Shown: positions 8,801 to 19,000 of the stretch, in pieces | Position numbering within the stretch: the stretch's first letter is position 1 | Layout: every line of letters starts with the position of its first letter | Source of the DNA: Yoonia tamlensis | GTDB taxonomy: Bacteria; Pseudomonadota; Alphaproteobacteria; Rhodobacterales; Rhodobacteraceae | Assembly (NCBI RefSeq): GCF_900115105.1 | Contig: NZ_FOYP01000001.1 | Location: 1,328,097 to 1,392,096 of the forward strand | Direction of reading: 5' to 3' | Length of the DNA: 64,000 bases | The notes under the pieces: generated by a model | Told to the model about the DNA's origin: nothing | Seen by the model: the letters and a program-made list of their open reading frames with translations, nothing else | Database searches by the model: none | Translations under genes and position numbers: made by a program

Positions 8801-9777
8801 TTTCTGCGCCCTGGCGCGGGTTTGAAACCCACCCTACGCTGTCCTATGTGCGCACAAATGGCGTCTGGGCCGTCAGCACCGATCCCGATAGCGCGCGCAC
8901 GGGCGGTGACAGGCACTGGCGTTTTCAACTGCCCCAACCCGGATTTGCCCCGCCACAAGAAACCGAAAGACGCGCCCCGCCACCACCGCCAGAGGCCCGT
9001 CCGGATTACCTCGCGCGGATGGGTGAGCGGCTGCGCCACCGGCAGCGCGCGGTCACCCCCTATGACATCGAGCGTCTGGTGCTTGACGCTTTCCCTGATA
9101 TCTGGCGCTGCAAATGCCTGCCGCATTTGTCGCGCAAATCACCAACCCCCTGTGCAGGCACGGCCACAGTGGTGATCGTGCGCCATCCGCCGGAATTTGG
9201 CCAAGGGCGCCTGCCCCACGCGCAAGAAAGGTATTTTGACGTTGGCACGCTTGAACGGGTGCGCGCATTTCTACACCGCCACGCGAGCCCTGACGCCAAT
9301 TATGAAGTGGTCAATCCGGCGTTTGACCGGCTTCATGTCCGTGCGGCCCTGCGGTTTGTGCCATTTCAGGATGACGGCGCCCTGACCCATAAGTTGCAAC
9401 ATTATGTGTCGAAATGTCTGTCAGTCTGGACGGGGGCGGATGATATCGCGCGCTTTGGCTGGCAGTTGAACGTGTCCATGCTCAAGGCGCAGATCGCGGC
9501 ACATCCGGATGTCGTTGATATCACAGAATTTTCAGTGCTCCACTTTGTCACCGATGACGCAAGGCACTATGCGCTTGGTGATACGGCGCAGATTGACCAG
9601 CGTGGTCCGCTCGGGTCCGTTATCAGGCCGTCGCGGCCATGGGCACTGCCGCTTTCAGCCGCGGATCATGCCATTTCAACCTCCGAACGCAAACAACCCG
9701 TCACCCCCACCCAAAGCGGGATCGGGCGGTTGCGTATTGGTGATATGCTTATTGTAGGTCAGGAGGGTCATCCATGA
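5887..9777 (+). CDS. Large baseplate J-like protein (Afp11-like)
   Basis: This 1296-residue protein is the large baseplate wedge (gp6/J-like) of the injection system, expected to surround the spike in six or more copies. Evidence is its position, its size, and a C-terminal segment from residue 1047 (ERLRHRQRAVTPYDIERLVL then AFPDIWRCKCLPH), which is characteristic of putative baseplate assembly proteins in eCIS clusters. Following strands (LHVRAALRFV and a closing region ending RLRIGDMLIV) also fit. No obvious ribosome-binding site precedes the ATG, so translation may depend on the upstream gene; a slightly later start is possible. The stop overlaps the following ATG by four bases. Confidence 0.85.
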   Translation: MHKKKQLQKATVTQKWSDISVTNGAQGDRRLPVPLRGGGPLIRPDALAENLVRLAADAVPPWDKMLKAEPLCVAAQVARFRIDDEITRFDLALEQDVDIAAREIRNLAQLLDDWITRLRAQWADAFGPVLQGLDQQMDLTARTHALARCSGARMVTALQNHGFIPNAAGDSIAQARALQAGLSAAHRQFVHAVSSLRPAARLAFDQRLKSGIVDPAIGLIIAELSAAQLVDTRLNRFTQRHSDFYYGEIIGQPRRGAAPERALLHLPSGAVPKLLPKGTPLSAQLTDGTKLRFETETDVPITPAKVAATAVLSYDTDPQVSLFSTLGCITGVRGGIEPADTQPLGRGVFLGRAAQNIDMGLDIASDMFQLAEGQRQIDVTFHMRRATDLPAASTPCTAAQDAAPDPDVALELRSDPALIRALGFDNLNAGVAAIADQVHQAAVARGCTASMDLIYEVIADKILTPSALRVLLGRIVTLGLIENHPWPSGTYWDKLATRILACETALTGQHNPAAATGDIGQIVEAFGQENGRFIYTPADMFEKLLGDAFEIRLSTDQGPLAAKLTQIIPKNDGAGFVVRLGFAPDMPPITAVKGGTPVLCLRWNQQARICPITFFERYAIDQVAIAVQVTGISQFAGFSDDGPVATAQSFLPFGARPNEGATFTLACAELAAKPVTSVQLDLRWADVPDLPGGFDAYYRGYPDSVKRPDPTLQAEYLVDAHWKPITDAPCPMIRTNAYDGTLIADWSLRAAVQGSESPNLKDGHSPLPKNRAKLRDGAIRLTLRGGGDFGQAQHPLALVKAMRPNPNPLRPRVPPNPPWIPRIDQLSLGYTASRVMSLAAPDTAHQGDRITQVTPFGARAAYPDRIRRDLGLFAPRLGLGTLYIQLSGAGALRQLGVLFDIADSGHLRLVPPAVPLNWHYLTADGWVDLPPTAISSDTTDGLLRSGVVTLDLPDDAQTPAGEMPEGGVWVAVSAPWRGFETHPTLSYVRTNGVWAVSTDPDSARTGGDRHWRFQLPQPGFAPPQETERRAPPPPPEARPDYLARMGERLRHRQRAVTPYDIERLVLDAFPDIWRCKCLPHLSRKSPTPCAGTATVVIVRHPPEFGQGRLPHAQERYFDVGTLERVRAFLHRHASPDANYEVVNPAFDRLHVRAALRFVPFQDDGALTHKLQHYVSKCLSVWTGADDIARFGWQLNVSMLKAQIAAHPDVVDITEFSVLHFVTDDARHYALGDTAQIDQRGPLGSVIRPSRPWALPLSAADHAISTSERKQPVTPTQSGIGRLRIGDMLIVGQEGHP

Positions 9778-10586
9778 CCAAAAAAGATCGCACCACGCTC
9801 AAGGCGTTTTTCCGCGACGGGGCGCTGCCCACAGCGGAACATTACCGCGACCTGATCGACAGCGGCGTCAACCAGATCGAAGATGGTTATTCCAAAACGG
9901 CGGCAGACGGGTTGCGGCTCACTTCGGTTGGCGGCTCGCAACGGGTGCTAAGCCTTTATGAAAACCTGAGCGCGCAATACCCCGCATGGGTCATTGATCA
10001 CGGCACCGAAAGCAGCAGCTTGCATTTCCGGCGCGGCGCGGATGCGGGCGGTGAAAACCACGGGGTAAGCTTTTCTGCCGAAGGGCGGCTGGGGCTGCGC
10101 AATGATGCGCCGGAATGGCAGCTTGATGTCAACGGGGTGCAGCGCGCACGCGGGCGGATCGGCTTTGCCAGTGATGATATCCCGCATGTGCCTGCCGATG
10201 GCAAATGGCACGATATCACACGCGAATTGACCGGCTGCCAAGCCTTTGAAATCATGGCCGGCGCTGGCGCCGAATTGACCCAAGGACGCTATTCCATGGT
10301 GCATGCCACCGCACTGAACGCGTTTCATCCGCGCAACTGGGTGCTAAACTGGCTGTTCGGACGCCGCCGGATCAAGGCGCAAACCGCCGTCTATGGCAGC
10401 TATGCGGATCGTATCCGGCTGCGCTGGGTGGCAACCAAAAACAGCCACCACTACAAATTGCAAATGCGCACCAATGCAAATTTCGGGCGCGATAAGGTGA
10501 TCCGCTATTATCTGACACGGCTTTGGTTTGATCCGACAATGGCCGGATCACGCGGCGGACCCACCCGCGAGGCAGATTTGTCATGA
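9774..10586 (+). CDS. Putative tail fibre / receptor-binding-like protein of the eCIS
   Basis: This 270-residue protein has three parts. Residues 1-40 (TTLKAFFRDGALPTAEHYRDLIDS then VNQIEDGY) resemble the short N-terminal attachment motif of eCIS-associated fibre proteins. Residues 100-130 carry a GRLGLRNDAPEWQLDVNG pattern, like the repeated GIGT-x-P-x-x-LDVNG turn of bacterial fibre/endosialidase-type stems. The C-terminal half (130-260) is a compact domain with DGKWHDITRELTGCQAFEIMAGAG and a basic RRRIKAQ stretch. I infer a fibre or decoration role; an alternative is a baseplate accessory factor. It is coupled by overlap to both neighbouring baseplate genes. Confidence 0.6.
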   Translation: MTKKDRTTLKAFFRDGALPTAEHYRDLIDSGVNQIEDGYSKTAADGLRLTSVGGSQRVLSLYENLSAQYPAWVIDHGTESSSLHFRRGADAGGENHGVSFSAEGRLGLRNDAPEWQLDVNGVQRARGRIGFASDDIPHVPADGKWHDITRELTGCQAFEIMAGAGAELTQGRYSMVHATALNAFHPRNWVLNWLFGRRRIKAQTAVYGSYADRIRLRWVATKNSHHYKLQMRTNANFGRDKVIRYYLTRLWFDPTMAGSRGGPTREADLS

Positions 10587-12715
10587 CGGACGCCCCGCTT
10601 TCATTCGATATCTTGCGCGCAAGCGCAATCGCCGCGGCGCAAGATGCCTCTGGCAAGGTCTGGACCGATTTCAACCTGCATGATCCAGGTGTGACATTGT
10701 TGGAACAAACGGTCTTTGCCCTGTCGGAAATTGCCTATCAGGGCGATCATAGCGTGCGTGATCTTTTGACCGACAAGACCGGGCTGGATCTACAGGCGCG
10801 CGCGGTTTTTGCCCCCCAAGACGTGCTGCCAGGGCGCCCTGTCACCCATGCCGATCTGGCAGGCCGGCTTTCACAGCTTGACGGGATCGCGAGGGTATTT
10901 GTGACACGCGGACCTGCCGCGGGGTTGGTCGATCTGCTGCTCATTCCGCAAAAACAGAACGCCGATGCCACCCTGATCGCGCAGACCCGCGCATGTTTTG
11001 AGGATAACCGGATACTGGCAACCGCGATTAACCGCATTGATATCGCGACGCCGCAACCAGTTGTCATCACGGGTGAAATCGCCATCAGCCCGCTTGCGCA
11101 GCCCGACCGTATTGTCGCCGAAATCATCTATCAATTGCAGCTTTTGTTCAAGGGCATGCCCGTGACAAAGGCGGGCAAAGACGCGGCAACGGGTGCCACC
11201 CGCGTTGATCTATTTGCCGACCCTGCGGGTTTATGGCCGCAACTGCCAGCCGACGCGCGCAATACCACAAGGCTTGAACAAGCGCTGGCCGGATTTCGCG
11301 ATATTGCGGGCGTTGTGCAAGTTGGTGACTTTGGTCTATTTGACCCAATAACACAGCGGCCTATCGCGGACATCCCGCATGACCCGCGCAGCTATTTTGC
11401 GCCTGTTTTGCCGCAAATCGGCCAGCCCGTTACCATCACTGTAACCCGTGACGGCGGGCCTGTGGTGCTAAACCCGCACACCATCCAAGAAGAGCTGGGC
11501 CGGATCACCGCCGCAGCCATCGCACAGCAAGGCAACCATCGCGACAAATCCGACTGGGATACCGGCTTTGCGGGCAAACAGCGCAGGATTACCGGCCCCA
11601 ATGTCAATTCCACGCTGCCAACGGCCTACCGTATTGCCTCTGACCAGCCTAAAAATGCGGGGCTGAGCGACTACCGCACAATGATTGACCATCATTTGCA
11701 GGCCATGCGCGCGGGGCTTGGGGATATTCCGGCGCAATATGCACAAGACGGTGATTGCGACCTGCGCGATCCGGCGGCTGTGCGCGCGCGCGTTGAAATG
11801 CTGGACTATTTGATTGCGTTGCAAGGCGAAGAAATGCCCTTGTGTGATCCCGCCAGCCTACACGCCTACCGCTCGGTGGCAGAGCGTCTGCAATGGGATG
11901 TGGTATGGCGCGCGCAATATCTTGCCCGGCTGCCTGCCTTTAACTATTTTTCGGGAACCATGCATCCGCAATTCGGTCTTGCCGCGCGGCTTGCACATCT
12001 GGCCGATCTTGCGGTGGCCAGCCATCAGGGTGTCGACGCGATTACAGTTGACCCGCAGATGGAGCCGCCGGCCCCGCCGATCAAGGCGGCGGATGTCATA
12101 TTACCCGTGCGGCCGATGGATGCATTTGTCCAACGCGACGATACGGTCGCGCCGCTGACGCTCGCAAAACTTGCCATGAGCTGCCCTTGGGTTGTCGATG
12201 CCCGCACGACGCCCGCGCTTTTTGCCCGCGCGGCACAGGTGGACGCCTATATCGTCGCACGCAATCGCAAAAGCGATTGGGAGGTCATGTTTCAACCCGT
12301 CGCGGGCGGTGATCTTTACCCTTGCGGCAGCAGCCACAACCGCCAGACCACAGTGGAATGGGCCAACCGCCTGCGCAACAGCTTTGTTGAAATGCACCGC
12401 AACGCGGAAAAATTCTGGCTTTTTGAAGATATCGCCCTGCGCCAGAAGCAAACTGATTTCGCGCCCGCACAAGCAACAATCATGTTGCCCGGATGGACCG
12501 CGCGGACCAGCCGCCCAAGTTTTCGGCTTTTTGTTGCGGATCTGGTCACGCGGCTTGCGCCTGCGCATGTTTTTGTCAGGCTCTTGTGGTTAACGCCGCA
12601 AGAAACGCGAACCTTGCGTCCTATGCTTGCGGATTGGTACCGCGACCCGCAACAACATGCCGCCAATATACGCCAAGCAATACAAACATTTAGCCATGCG
12701 GCGCGCGACCCATGA
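10583..12715 (+). CDS. Second baseplate wedge protein (Afp12-like)
   Basis: This 710-residue protein carries, at residues 28-41, the TDFNLHDPGVTLLE motif typical of Afp12/J-like baseplate proteins, followed by a LSEIAYQGD segment. It is longer than phage gp7-like proteins but normal for eCIS. With the 1296-residue protein it should form the heterodimeric wedge of the baseplate. The start overlaps the fibre-like gene (ATGA) and the stop overlaps the tape-measure gene (ATGA), which indicates stoichiometric co-translation. Confidence 0.85.
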   Translation: MTDAPLSFDILRASAIAAAQDASGKVWTDFNLHDPGVTLLEQTVFALSEIAYQGDHSVRDLLTDKTGLDLQARAVFAPQDVLPGRPVTHADLAGRLSQLDGIARVFVTRGPAAGLVDLLLIPQKQNADATLIAQTRACFEDNRILATAINRIDIATPQPVVITGEIAISPLAQPDRIVAEIIYQLQLLFKGMPVTKAGKDAATGATRVDLFADPAGLWPQLPADARNTTRLEQALAGFRDIAGVVQVGDFGLFDPITQRPIADIPHDPRSYFAPVLPQIGQPVTITVTRDGGPVVLNPHTIQEELGRITAAAIAQQGNHRDKSDWDTGFAGKQRRITGPNVNSTLPTAYRIASDQPKNAGLSDYRTMIDHHLQAMRAGLGDIPAQYAQDGDCDLRDPAAVRARVEMLDYLIALQGEEMPLCDPASLHAYRSVAERLQWDVVWRAQYLARLPAFNYFSGTMHPQFGLAARLAHLADLAVASHQGVDAITVDPQMEPPAPPIKAADVILPVRPMDAFVQRDDTVAPLTLAKLAMSCPWVVDARTTPALFARAAQVDAYIVARNRKSDWEVMFQPVAGGDLYPCGSSHNRQTTVEWANRLRNSFVEMHRNAEKFWLFEDIALRQKQTDFAPAQATIMLPGWTARTSRPSFRLFVADLVTRLAPAHVFVRLLWLTPQETRTLRPMLADWYRDPQQHAANIRQAIQTFSHAARDP

Positions 12716-14691
12716 CCCAGACCGCAGTGCTGACCCCCAACGCAATTGGCAGCCTCGAATTTGATCTGCAAGTGACACCTGCGGCCAACAGCATCGACAG
12801 CCCCGACCGCCTGCTATTGGCGGTCAGGCAAGAACTGTTGCAGGTCCTTGACCAAGTGCTGGATGATGCCGGCAATAATCATGCGCCCCTGCGCATCGCC
12901 GCGCTGACGCTTGATATCGGGGAATTCGACAGCCCCGTTGATTGGGATCTGGTGCGTAATACCCTGCGCGACCGGCTCGTTTCCGCGATCCGTCCCTATC
13001 TGACGCCGCAACAACCGGACACCGCTAATGCCCCATTTGCCAGACAAACGCAGGCGCAATTGCGCGCAATGGCTGCCGCGCGCGGTTTGCCCGTTTCAGG
13101 GCGCAAATCCGAACTGGTCGCGCGGCTTGTGGCCCATGCACAAAGACCGTGGGAACACACTGCAAAAGCGCTGAAACGCGCGCAAACGGATGCCAATCTT
13201 GCACTGATACTTACGGGGCAGGAAAACCCGTCTAAATCCACTGCACGCCATATCATCGGGCAAATGGCAACGCCTGACATTCACAACGCATTGCGCGTCG
13301 TCCATGGAGAAAATATCGATATTTCAGGTGATTACAGCGCGCAATTACTAAATGCAATCTGTGATCTAGAAAGCGCGGAACCGCGTGCCAACCCGGTAAT
13401 CACGCAAACACCACTGACACGTGCGCACGCGCGCTATCTGGTGTTCATGCAAGATGCATCGACAGAAGACGTCGAAAAAATAGCCTCAAAGAACGAAATT
13501 TATTCACATATTATTAGCTATTTACAAAGCGAAACTCAGGTCAACGCAGCGATCGAGCAACGCATCCCCGCGACAGCGACCCATCTGAAAAAGGCGGTCG
13601 CTGCGCTGGACATGGCACCCGAACCGCTTGCGGCCAAACGACATGTGCTTGCCGCGCTCATTGCAAAAAAATCGATTGATATCAACGCGGCACAGGCCAA
13701 AACCCATGACCCCGCCATCGCGGCGCGCGCAGCATTGACGCGCGGGCTGAGCGCCTTGGGTGAGGATCCCGCGCAGGCAATTGATCGCCCCGCACCTTCT
13801 GATCAGACCTGCAAACAAATGCTGGTCGATACAATCGGACCATCCGCGCAAGGACTGATTGCGATGGTCGAACTGATCTATTCCGCGCTTTTGCCCGCTT
13901 TGCCCAGCCAGAGCAGTTCTTCGGTGCTGTTTTGGGGGCATCTTATTGAAACAATCGTGGCAAGGAATGAGACGCAAACCGTTGAAACTGTGAAAAATTT
14001 CATTGAACGCCTAATCCCTGACCCGCAAAAGCGAGACATCGCCTTGCGCGCGACAATTGCGCGGCTGAATTATCCTGCTGTTGCCTCTGCCACGGCCCGT
14101 GCAGAGGCACGCGCTGTGCTTGAAAACGTGCTTTCACCCGAAACGGCCGCAGCGCGGCCCGCCAAGCAAGAGACACCGCGCAGCGCCACCCAAGTCGCTG
14201 GGCTTGTCTTGTTTCATCCCTATCTTGCGATGCTGTTTGACCGGCTTGAAATCAGGCGGGACAGCGGAAAAATAGTACCGCAGGACCTGCCCGTCGCGCT
14301 GGCCGCATTGGCGCGTCTTGCATTGGGTGACATGCGCACAACGGTTGCGTCTGATCCGCTTTTTGATTGCCTTTTAGGGCGTCCGAACGATGGGGCACCC
14401 TTGCCTGCAAAGGGGCTTGCGCCCGCGGGTTGTGCGCTGATCGACGGGTTGGTGCAATCCGTAATTGCGCAATGGGGGCGGCTTGGAAGTACGTCCGCAG
14501 ACGGGTTGCGTGCGGCGTTCATCCAGCGCGGTGGCCTGCTTGATCTTGATGACCCAAAGCAGCCGAAATTGACGGTCAACAAGGGCGCATATGACATGCT
14601 TCTTGACGGGTTGCCATGGTCGTTCAACCTGATTGCCCTGCCCTGGATGCCCGCGCCGCTGCATATAGACTGGAGACAGCGAGATGACTAA
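12712..14691 (+). CDS. CIS tape-measure-type protein (CIS_TMP) with SAP-like motif
   Basis: This 659-residue protein matches the contractile-injection-system tape measure family. The N-terminal PLRIAALTLDIGEF (about 59-72) is followed by a helix, and the C-terminal domain has AGLVLFHPYLAMLFDRL, ADGLRAAFIQRGG and MLLDGLPWSFNLIALPWM. These proteins are thought to set tube length or participate in assembly. Residues 117-142 (LRAMAAARGLPVSGRKSELV) form a SAP-like helix-extended-helix not normally described in this family. The protein sits between Afp12-like and ATPase genes, in the Afp13-Afp15 neighbourhood. It overlaps the ATPase start by eight bases. Confidence 0.85.
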   Translation: MTQTAVLTPNAIGSLEFDLQVTPAANSIDSPDRLLLAVRQELLQVLDQVLDDAGNNHAPLRIAALTLDIGEFDSPVDWDLVRNTLRDRLVSAIRPYLTPQQPDTANAPFARQTQAQLRAMAAARGLPVSGRKSELVARLVAHAQRPWEHTAKALKRAQTDANLALILTGQENPSKSTARHIIGQMATPDIHNALRVVHGENIDISGDYSAQLLNAICDLESAEPRANPVITQTPLTRAHARYLVFMQDASTEDVEKIASKNEIYSHIISYLQSETQVNAAIEQRIPATATHLKKAVAALDMAPEPLAAKRHVLAALIAKKSIDINAAQAKTHDPAIAARAALTRGLSALGEDPAQAIDRPAPSDQTCKQMLVDTIGPSAQGLIAMVELIYSALLPALPSQSSSSVLFWGHLIETIVARNETQTVETVKNFIERLIPDPQKRDIALRATIARLNYPAVASATARAEARAVLENVLSPETAAARPAKQETPRSATQVAGLVLFHPYLAMLFDRLEIRRDSGKIVPQDLPVALAALARLALGDMRTTVASDPLFDCLLGRPNDGAPLPAKGLAPAGCALIDGLVQSVIAQWGRLGSTSADGLRAAFIQRGGLLDLDDPKQPKLTVNKGAYDMLLDGLPWSFNLIALPWMPAPLHIDWRQRDD

Positions 14692-16039
14692 CCAGCCCCC
14701 CGCAAACTGCCCGCACGCAATTGCCATATCGGCCGAACTGGATTGGCTGGGTACTGTTATCGCCGCGCGGCTGGCACATTTTTTCGCAGGCGAAACCGCG
14801 CCTTTTGCCCCCCCGAATGCACCGCAGCATGCGCGCGGATCGGCGCTGGGGGATCTGATTGCGCGCGCGCAGCTTGATGCATCGGCGCGGATTGTTTTTG
14901 CGCTTGCGCTTGCGGTACAGGTTAATCCGGCCGTGCTTGACCCGTTTTTTGTGCGCAACAAGGCCATTGATCGTCCTTTTTCCGAATTCGGGGGGCTGCG
15001 CACAGAAACCAGCAGCTTTATTCCCACTGCAATTACGGCGTTGTTTTTGCTGGGCGGCGGCGATACTGCCATGCGGATCGCGATGATGGCGCTTTTTGCG
15101 CCCGATCATGCGCTGCGCAAGCTTGCGGGGCTTGAACTTGGCGCATTGCCTGCGACGGGCGCAACGGCTGGCACGTTTTTTGGCGGGCCGCTCTTGATCG
15201 CACCGCACAGGGTGTCAGAGCTTTGCGCAGGCCAGAAACCCGCCCCTGATTTTTCACCGCAGTTTCCGGCAAAACGGCTGCAAAGCGGGCTGACGTGGGC
15301 CGATCTAATTTTGCCGCGCGAGGTAAAGCACCATCTGGATCATATTGCTGCTTGGCTCGCCAATCGCGATAAAATTCTGGATGAATGGGGTTTGAAAGCT
15401 CGGCTGGGTCACGGATTTAAGGCCTTGTTTTACGGCCCCCCCGGCACAGGCAAGACGCTGACCGCGACGCTTTTGGGTCAGCGCACGGGGCTGGATGTCT
15501 ACCGCATTGATCTGTCGATGATCGTGTCGAAATACATCGGAGAGACTGAAAAGAACCTCGCGCAGGTCTTTGATATGGCAGAAGAAAACAACTGGATCCT
15601 GTTTTTTGACGAGGCGGACGCGCTGTTTGGGGCGCGCGGCGCGGCCAGTTCTGCCAATGACCGCCACGCCAATCAAGAGGTCGCCTATCTGCTGCAAAGG
15701 ATCGAGGAATGTCCGGCCTTGGTGATTTTGGCAACCAATCTGCGCAGCAATATTGATGAGGCGTTTTTCCGCCGTTTCCAAATGGCGGTCGGGTTCCCCA
15801 AACCTGACGCGGCCCTGCGCACGGCGCTGTGGCATAGCGTTTTGGGAAAAATGCCGCTGGCACCCGATGTCGATCTTGCCGCGCTTGCGCGTGATACGCC
15901 GCTTGCCGGTGGGCCAATCACAAATGTCGCCCGACATGCCGCAATTTCGGCGCTACGGCGCGACGCAACTCATGTCAGCACCGCAGATTTGCAGCAAGCA
16001 ATTGCAGGCGAATTACGCAAAGAAGGACGCACCCGATGA
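14684..16039 (+). CDS. AAA+ ATPase of the eCIS (Afp15-like)
   Basis: This 451-residue protein is a classic AAA ATPase (spastin/FtsH-like core), the conserved ATPase of Afp/PVC-like clusters that acts in particle assembly or cargo loading. The first about 200 residues are a cluster-specific N-domain. Walker A is GPPGTGKT at 251-258, Walker B ILFFDEAD has its acidic pair at D309-E310, and a sensor segment (ILATNLRSNIDEAFFRRF) and arginine fingers follow. It is not ClpV: it has a single AAA module, which argues against a type VI secretion system. Its start overlaps the tape-measure gene and its stop overlaps the next ATG. Confidence 0.93.
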   Translation: MTNQPPANCPHAIAISAELDWLGTVIAARLAHFFAGETAPFAPPNAPQHARGSALGDLIARAQLDASARIVFALALAVQVNPAVLDPFFVRNKAIDRPFSEFGGLRTETSSFIPTAITALFLLGGGDTAMRIAMMALFAPDHALRKLAGLELGALPATGATAGTFFGGPLLIAPHRVSELCAGQKPAPDFSPQFPAKRLQSGLTWADLILPREVKHHLDHIAAWLANRDKILDEWGLKARLGHGFKALFYGPPGTGKTLTATLLGQRTGLDVYRIDLSMIVSKYIGETEKNLAQVFDMAEENNWILFFDEADALFGARGAASSANDRHANQEVAYLLQRIEECPALVILATNLRSNIDEAFFRRFQMAVGFPKPDAALRTALWHSVLGKMPLAPDVDLAALARDTPLAGGPITNVARHAAISALRRDATHVSTADLQQAIAGELRKEGRTR

Positions 16040-19000
16040 ACAGAATTTTTGTCGCAATCCTCGTGTTCCTGCCTGCAATGGCGCAGGCCGATTGCCGCGA
16101 TTTGCGCAGCATTGCGGATGATCCGCCCAGCATTACCCAAGTGGACGACATCCAACTTGGCCTGCGCAGCGCTTTGGATGACGACAATATCCTTCTGTCC
16201 GACAGCAGGCTGGGTGCCTATACCAAACAGGCTTTGGTACGGCTGTGCCAGCAGGTGCCGTTGCAAACAAATGCGGCACTGACCGACGCAACGCTCGAAC
16301 TTGCCGATGCTTACGGGCAATTGGCCGCGCTTGTGCCCGATTGGAAACAGCTGTCGGCGGATACGGCATTTGCAAACGCGCTTTTGCCTGCGGATGATAA
16401 TGCGTTTAATATCAACGTTATGGCGGTCGTCGGGGCGCCTGCTGGCACCGCAAACCGGATGCTTGACCAGACGGGGGCCACGGACTGCGCAGATCTGACC
16501 GACACGGGCCTGCCTGCGCTGGCGCGCGCGGGCCAGTTGGCGCTGGGTGCGCTTGATCCCGATATCTGGCCCAATGCCGCACAAACCTGTACCGCGCTTG
16601 ATCTTGCCGGCGGCGCGCAGGCCACAACGGATGTGTTAACAAGCTTGGGCCGGATCGAAACCGCCCTGCCTGCCGGTGTGGCGCAGGTGCTGTCACCTGA
16701 TTTTGCGCTTTGGCTCGGCGAGGATATAACCACACGCGGGCCGCGGCTTGTCGGGAGCGACGCGGCGGTGATCGCGCTGATTTCGGATTACCGCGCGGCC
16801 AACCGCGCCGCCGCACCGCGCGACTATGCAGGCCTATATGCCACCCTGCCCGCCAGTTGCCAGCCCGCGACTGGTGCGCTGATCACCGATTATATCAGCT
16901 TTGACCAAACCGCGCTGGACGGGCTGGTTGATCCCGTCGACATCAGCGGGTTACTGGCCGATATTGCAGGGCAAACCTTTGATTCCGCTGCGGATTTATC
17001 CAAAGCGATTGATACCGCCCTGACCGGACAGGTCAGCACCTGCACCCGTGATCAAATCATGCGCGCGGTCAACAGCCCCGACAATCTTGGGCGTGCCTTC
17101 CAGCTTAACCCCGAACGGGCAGCGAACCTCGCGCTTGTGCCTGAATTTGCGCCAAGCGCGCCAATTATCGCCGAATATATCGGTCTGACAGCACAAAGCC
17201 GCGCCGCACTTTTGACGGGACTGCGTGCCAATCTACAAACCGCTACAAGCGCGCGCATCCAAGCGCAGGTCGAAGCCGCCGCCGAAGTGCTGGCCGCTGC
17301 CGCCGAGCCGATGTCGGATACGTTTGACACATTGCCCGAAGGCGTGCCCGCGTTCGAACCGCTTGAGGTGAGCCCGACCATTGGCGTCACGGATGCAACC
17401 GATAGCGCGGTTGCCGCCACTGTCACAGATGCGGATTTTCGCGCCGCACTGCTGGGGGCTACCTATGTGCCTGCTCCGAATGTCGAAGTTCTTAGATCTG
17501 ATGCGCGCAAATTGCTGGCCCCGATTGCCCAAGACAAAATCGCCACGTCCGTCAACCGAGATATGATCCAGCTATCGGGCGCGGTCGAGGCGCGCTGGGG
17601 GCTGACCGACAGCCTGACCCAAGCCATTGCCGCCGCCCCCGCCGCCACAGCAATTCAAGAGGTGATCACCGATCCCGCCGCCGCCGCCGAGTTGACAGCG
17701 CTTTTGGGCGTCGAATACCCGAATGCGCGCCTGCTGGACACGGCGCTGGCACAGCTTTCGCCCGCGCTTTCTGCGGTTTCAATCGCTGACATCCGCGCCA
17801 ATGCCAGCCGCAATATCGCCGACACGGGCGCCGCCTACGACACGGCAATTGCCCTGCCCGACTGCGGCTGTGTCAGCACCCGTAGCGCAAGCGCGCAAAT
17901 CTACAGTTTTTACCCCTACTGGTTTGCGCCGCAGCAAGATGCACCCCAAGACGCCGCGCCAGGCCGGATGGTTGATTTCAGCATTGTCAGCCGCGCGGCG
18001 TTCTACGGGCTGGAATTTGCGCTCAGCGACGAAGGCACATTGGTGCTGCACAACGAGGCCCAGTGGACAACCGGCCAGCGCGATTTTGTGAATGCCTCGC
18101 ACCGGCATCGCGCACAGGCGGATCTTGCGTTGAAACTTGCGGGGTGGGATCAATGGTCGGATGTGCAAATTGCCACAGCCGTGCAAAAAATTGTTACATT
18201 GTCAGAACCTTACGCGCGCACCGATCGCAACGATCTAGCCGCGTGGCGCGCCGCATTCCCGTATATTCTGGACCGCCCGCAAGTGGACGGGGTGACGCTT
18301 ATTATCGACGGCTATGATGGCACGGCGCAGCATCAGCCCAATATCGAACGGCTTGTTTCTCTGGTGACCTTGCTTGCGGCTGAACTCGGGCCGCGCGACC
18401 AGACCATAAATCTGGCGTTTGATCTGTCACTTGCAGATTCGCCTGCAAGCGCGCCGATCTTCACCGACATCAAATCGCTGCTGACCGGCAGCACGCCTGT
18501 CGTCGATTATGTGCTGCTATTTCTTGAACGCCCGACAACCGACAGCAAAAAGATGCTGCGCGCACGGATGGAAAACGGGGCGTTTCGCGGCATTGATCGT
18601 GCGCGGGTCCTGCGCCGCATTATCCCCGTTCTGCCGCCGTCCGGCCATGAACATGTCTTGCAAAGCCCTGCCGCCGGTGCCGCAGCCGATGCGCCCGACC
18701 CTGGACCGTTCAGCCAGTTGGCCGATGATCTTGTCTATTTCCACGACAATTTTGCAGGCGTCGGGTTCTGGCCTGCGCCGGACCCGACCGCCCCCGAGAC
18801 TCCGACTATAAACGCCATGTTTACACAAAACTGGTTCACCCCCCGCATGCCCGGTTTTTTGGCGCATTATCAGTCCGATATGGACCGTGCCTGCACCATT
18901 ATCTGCCCCAACCGCAGCTATGTGGCCGCCGGTGCGGCATTGATTTTCCTTGCGACGGCGTTGCTTGTCTGGCGGTCATTTTATAGCGGGTTTGTCGACC

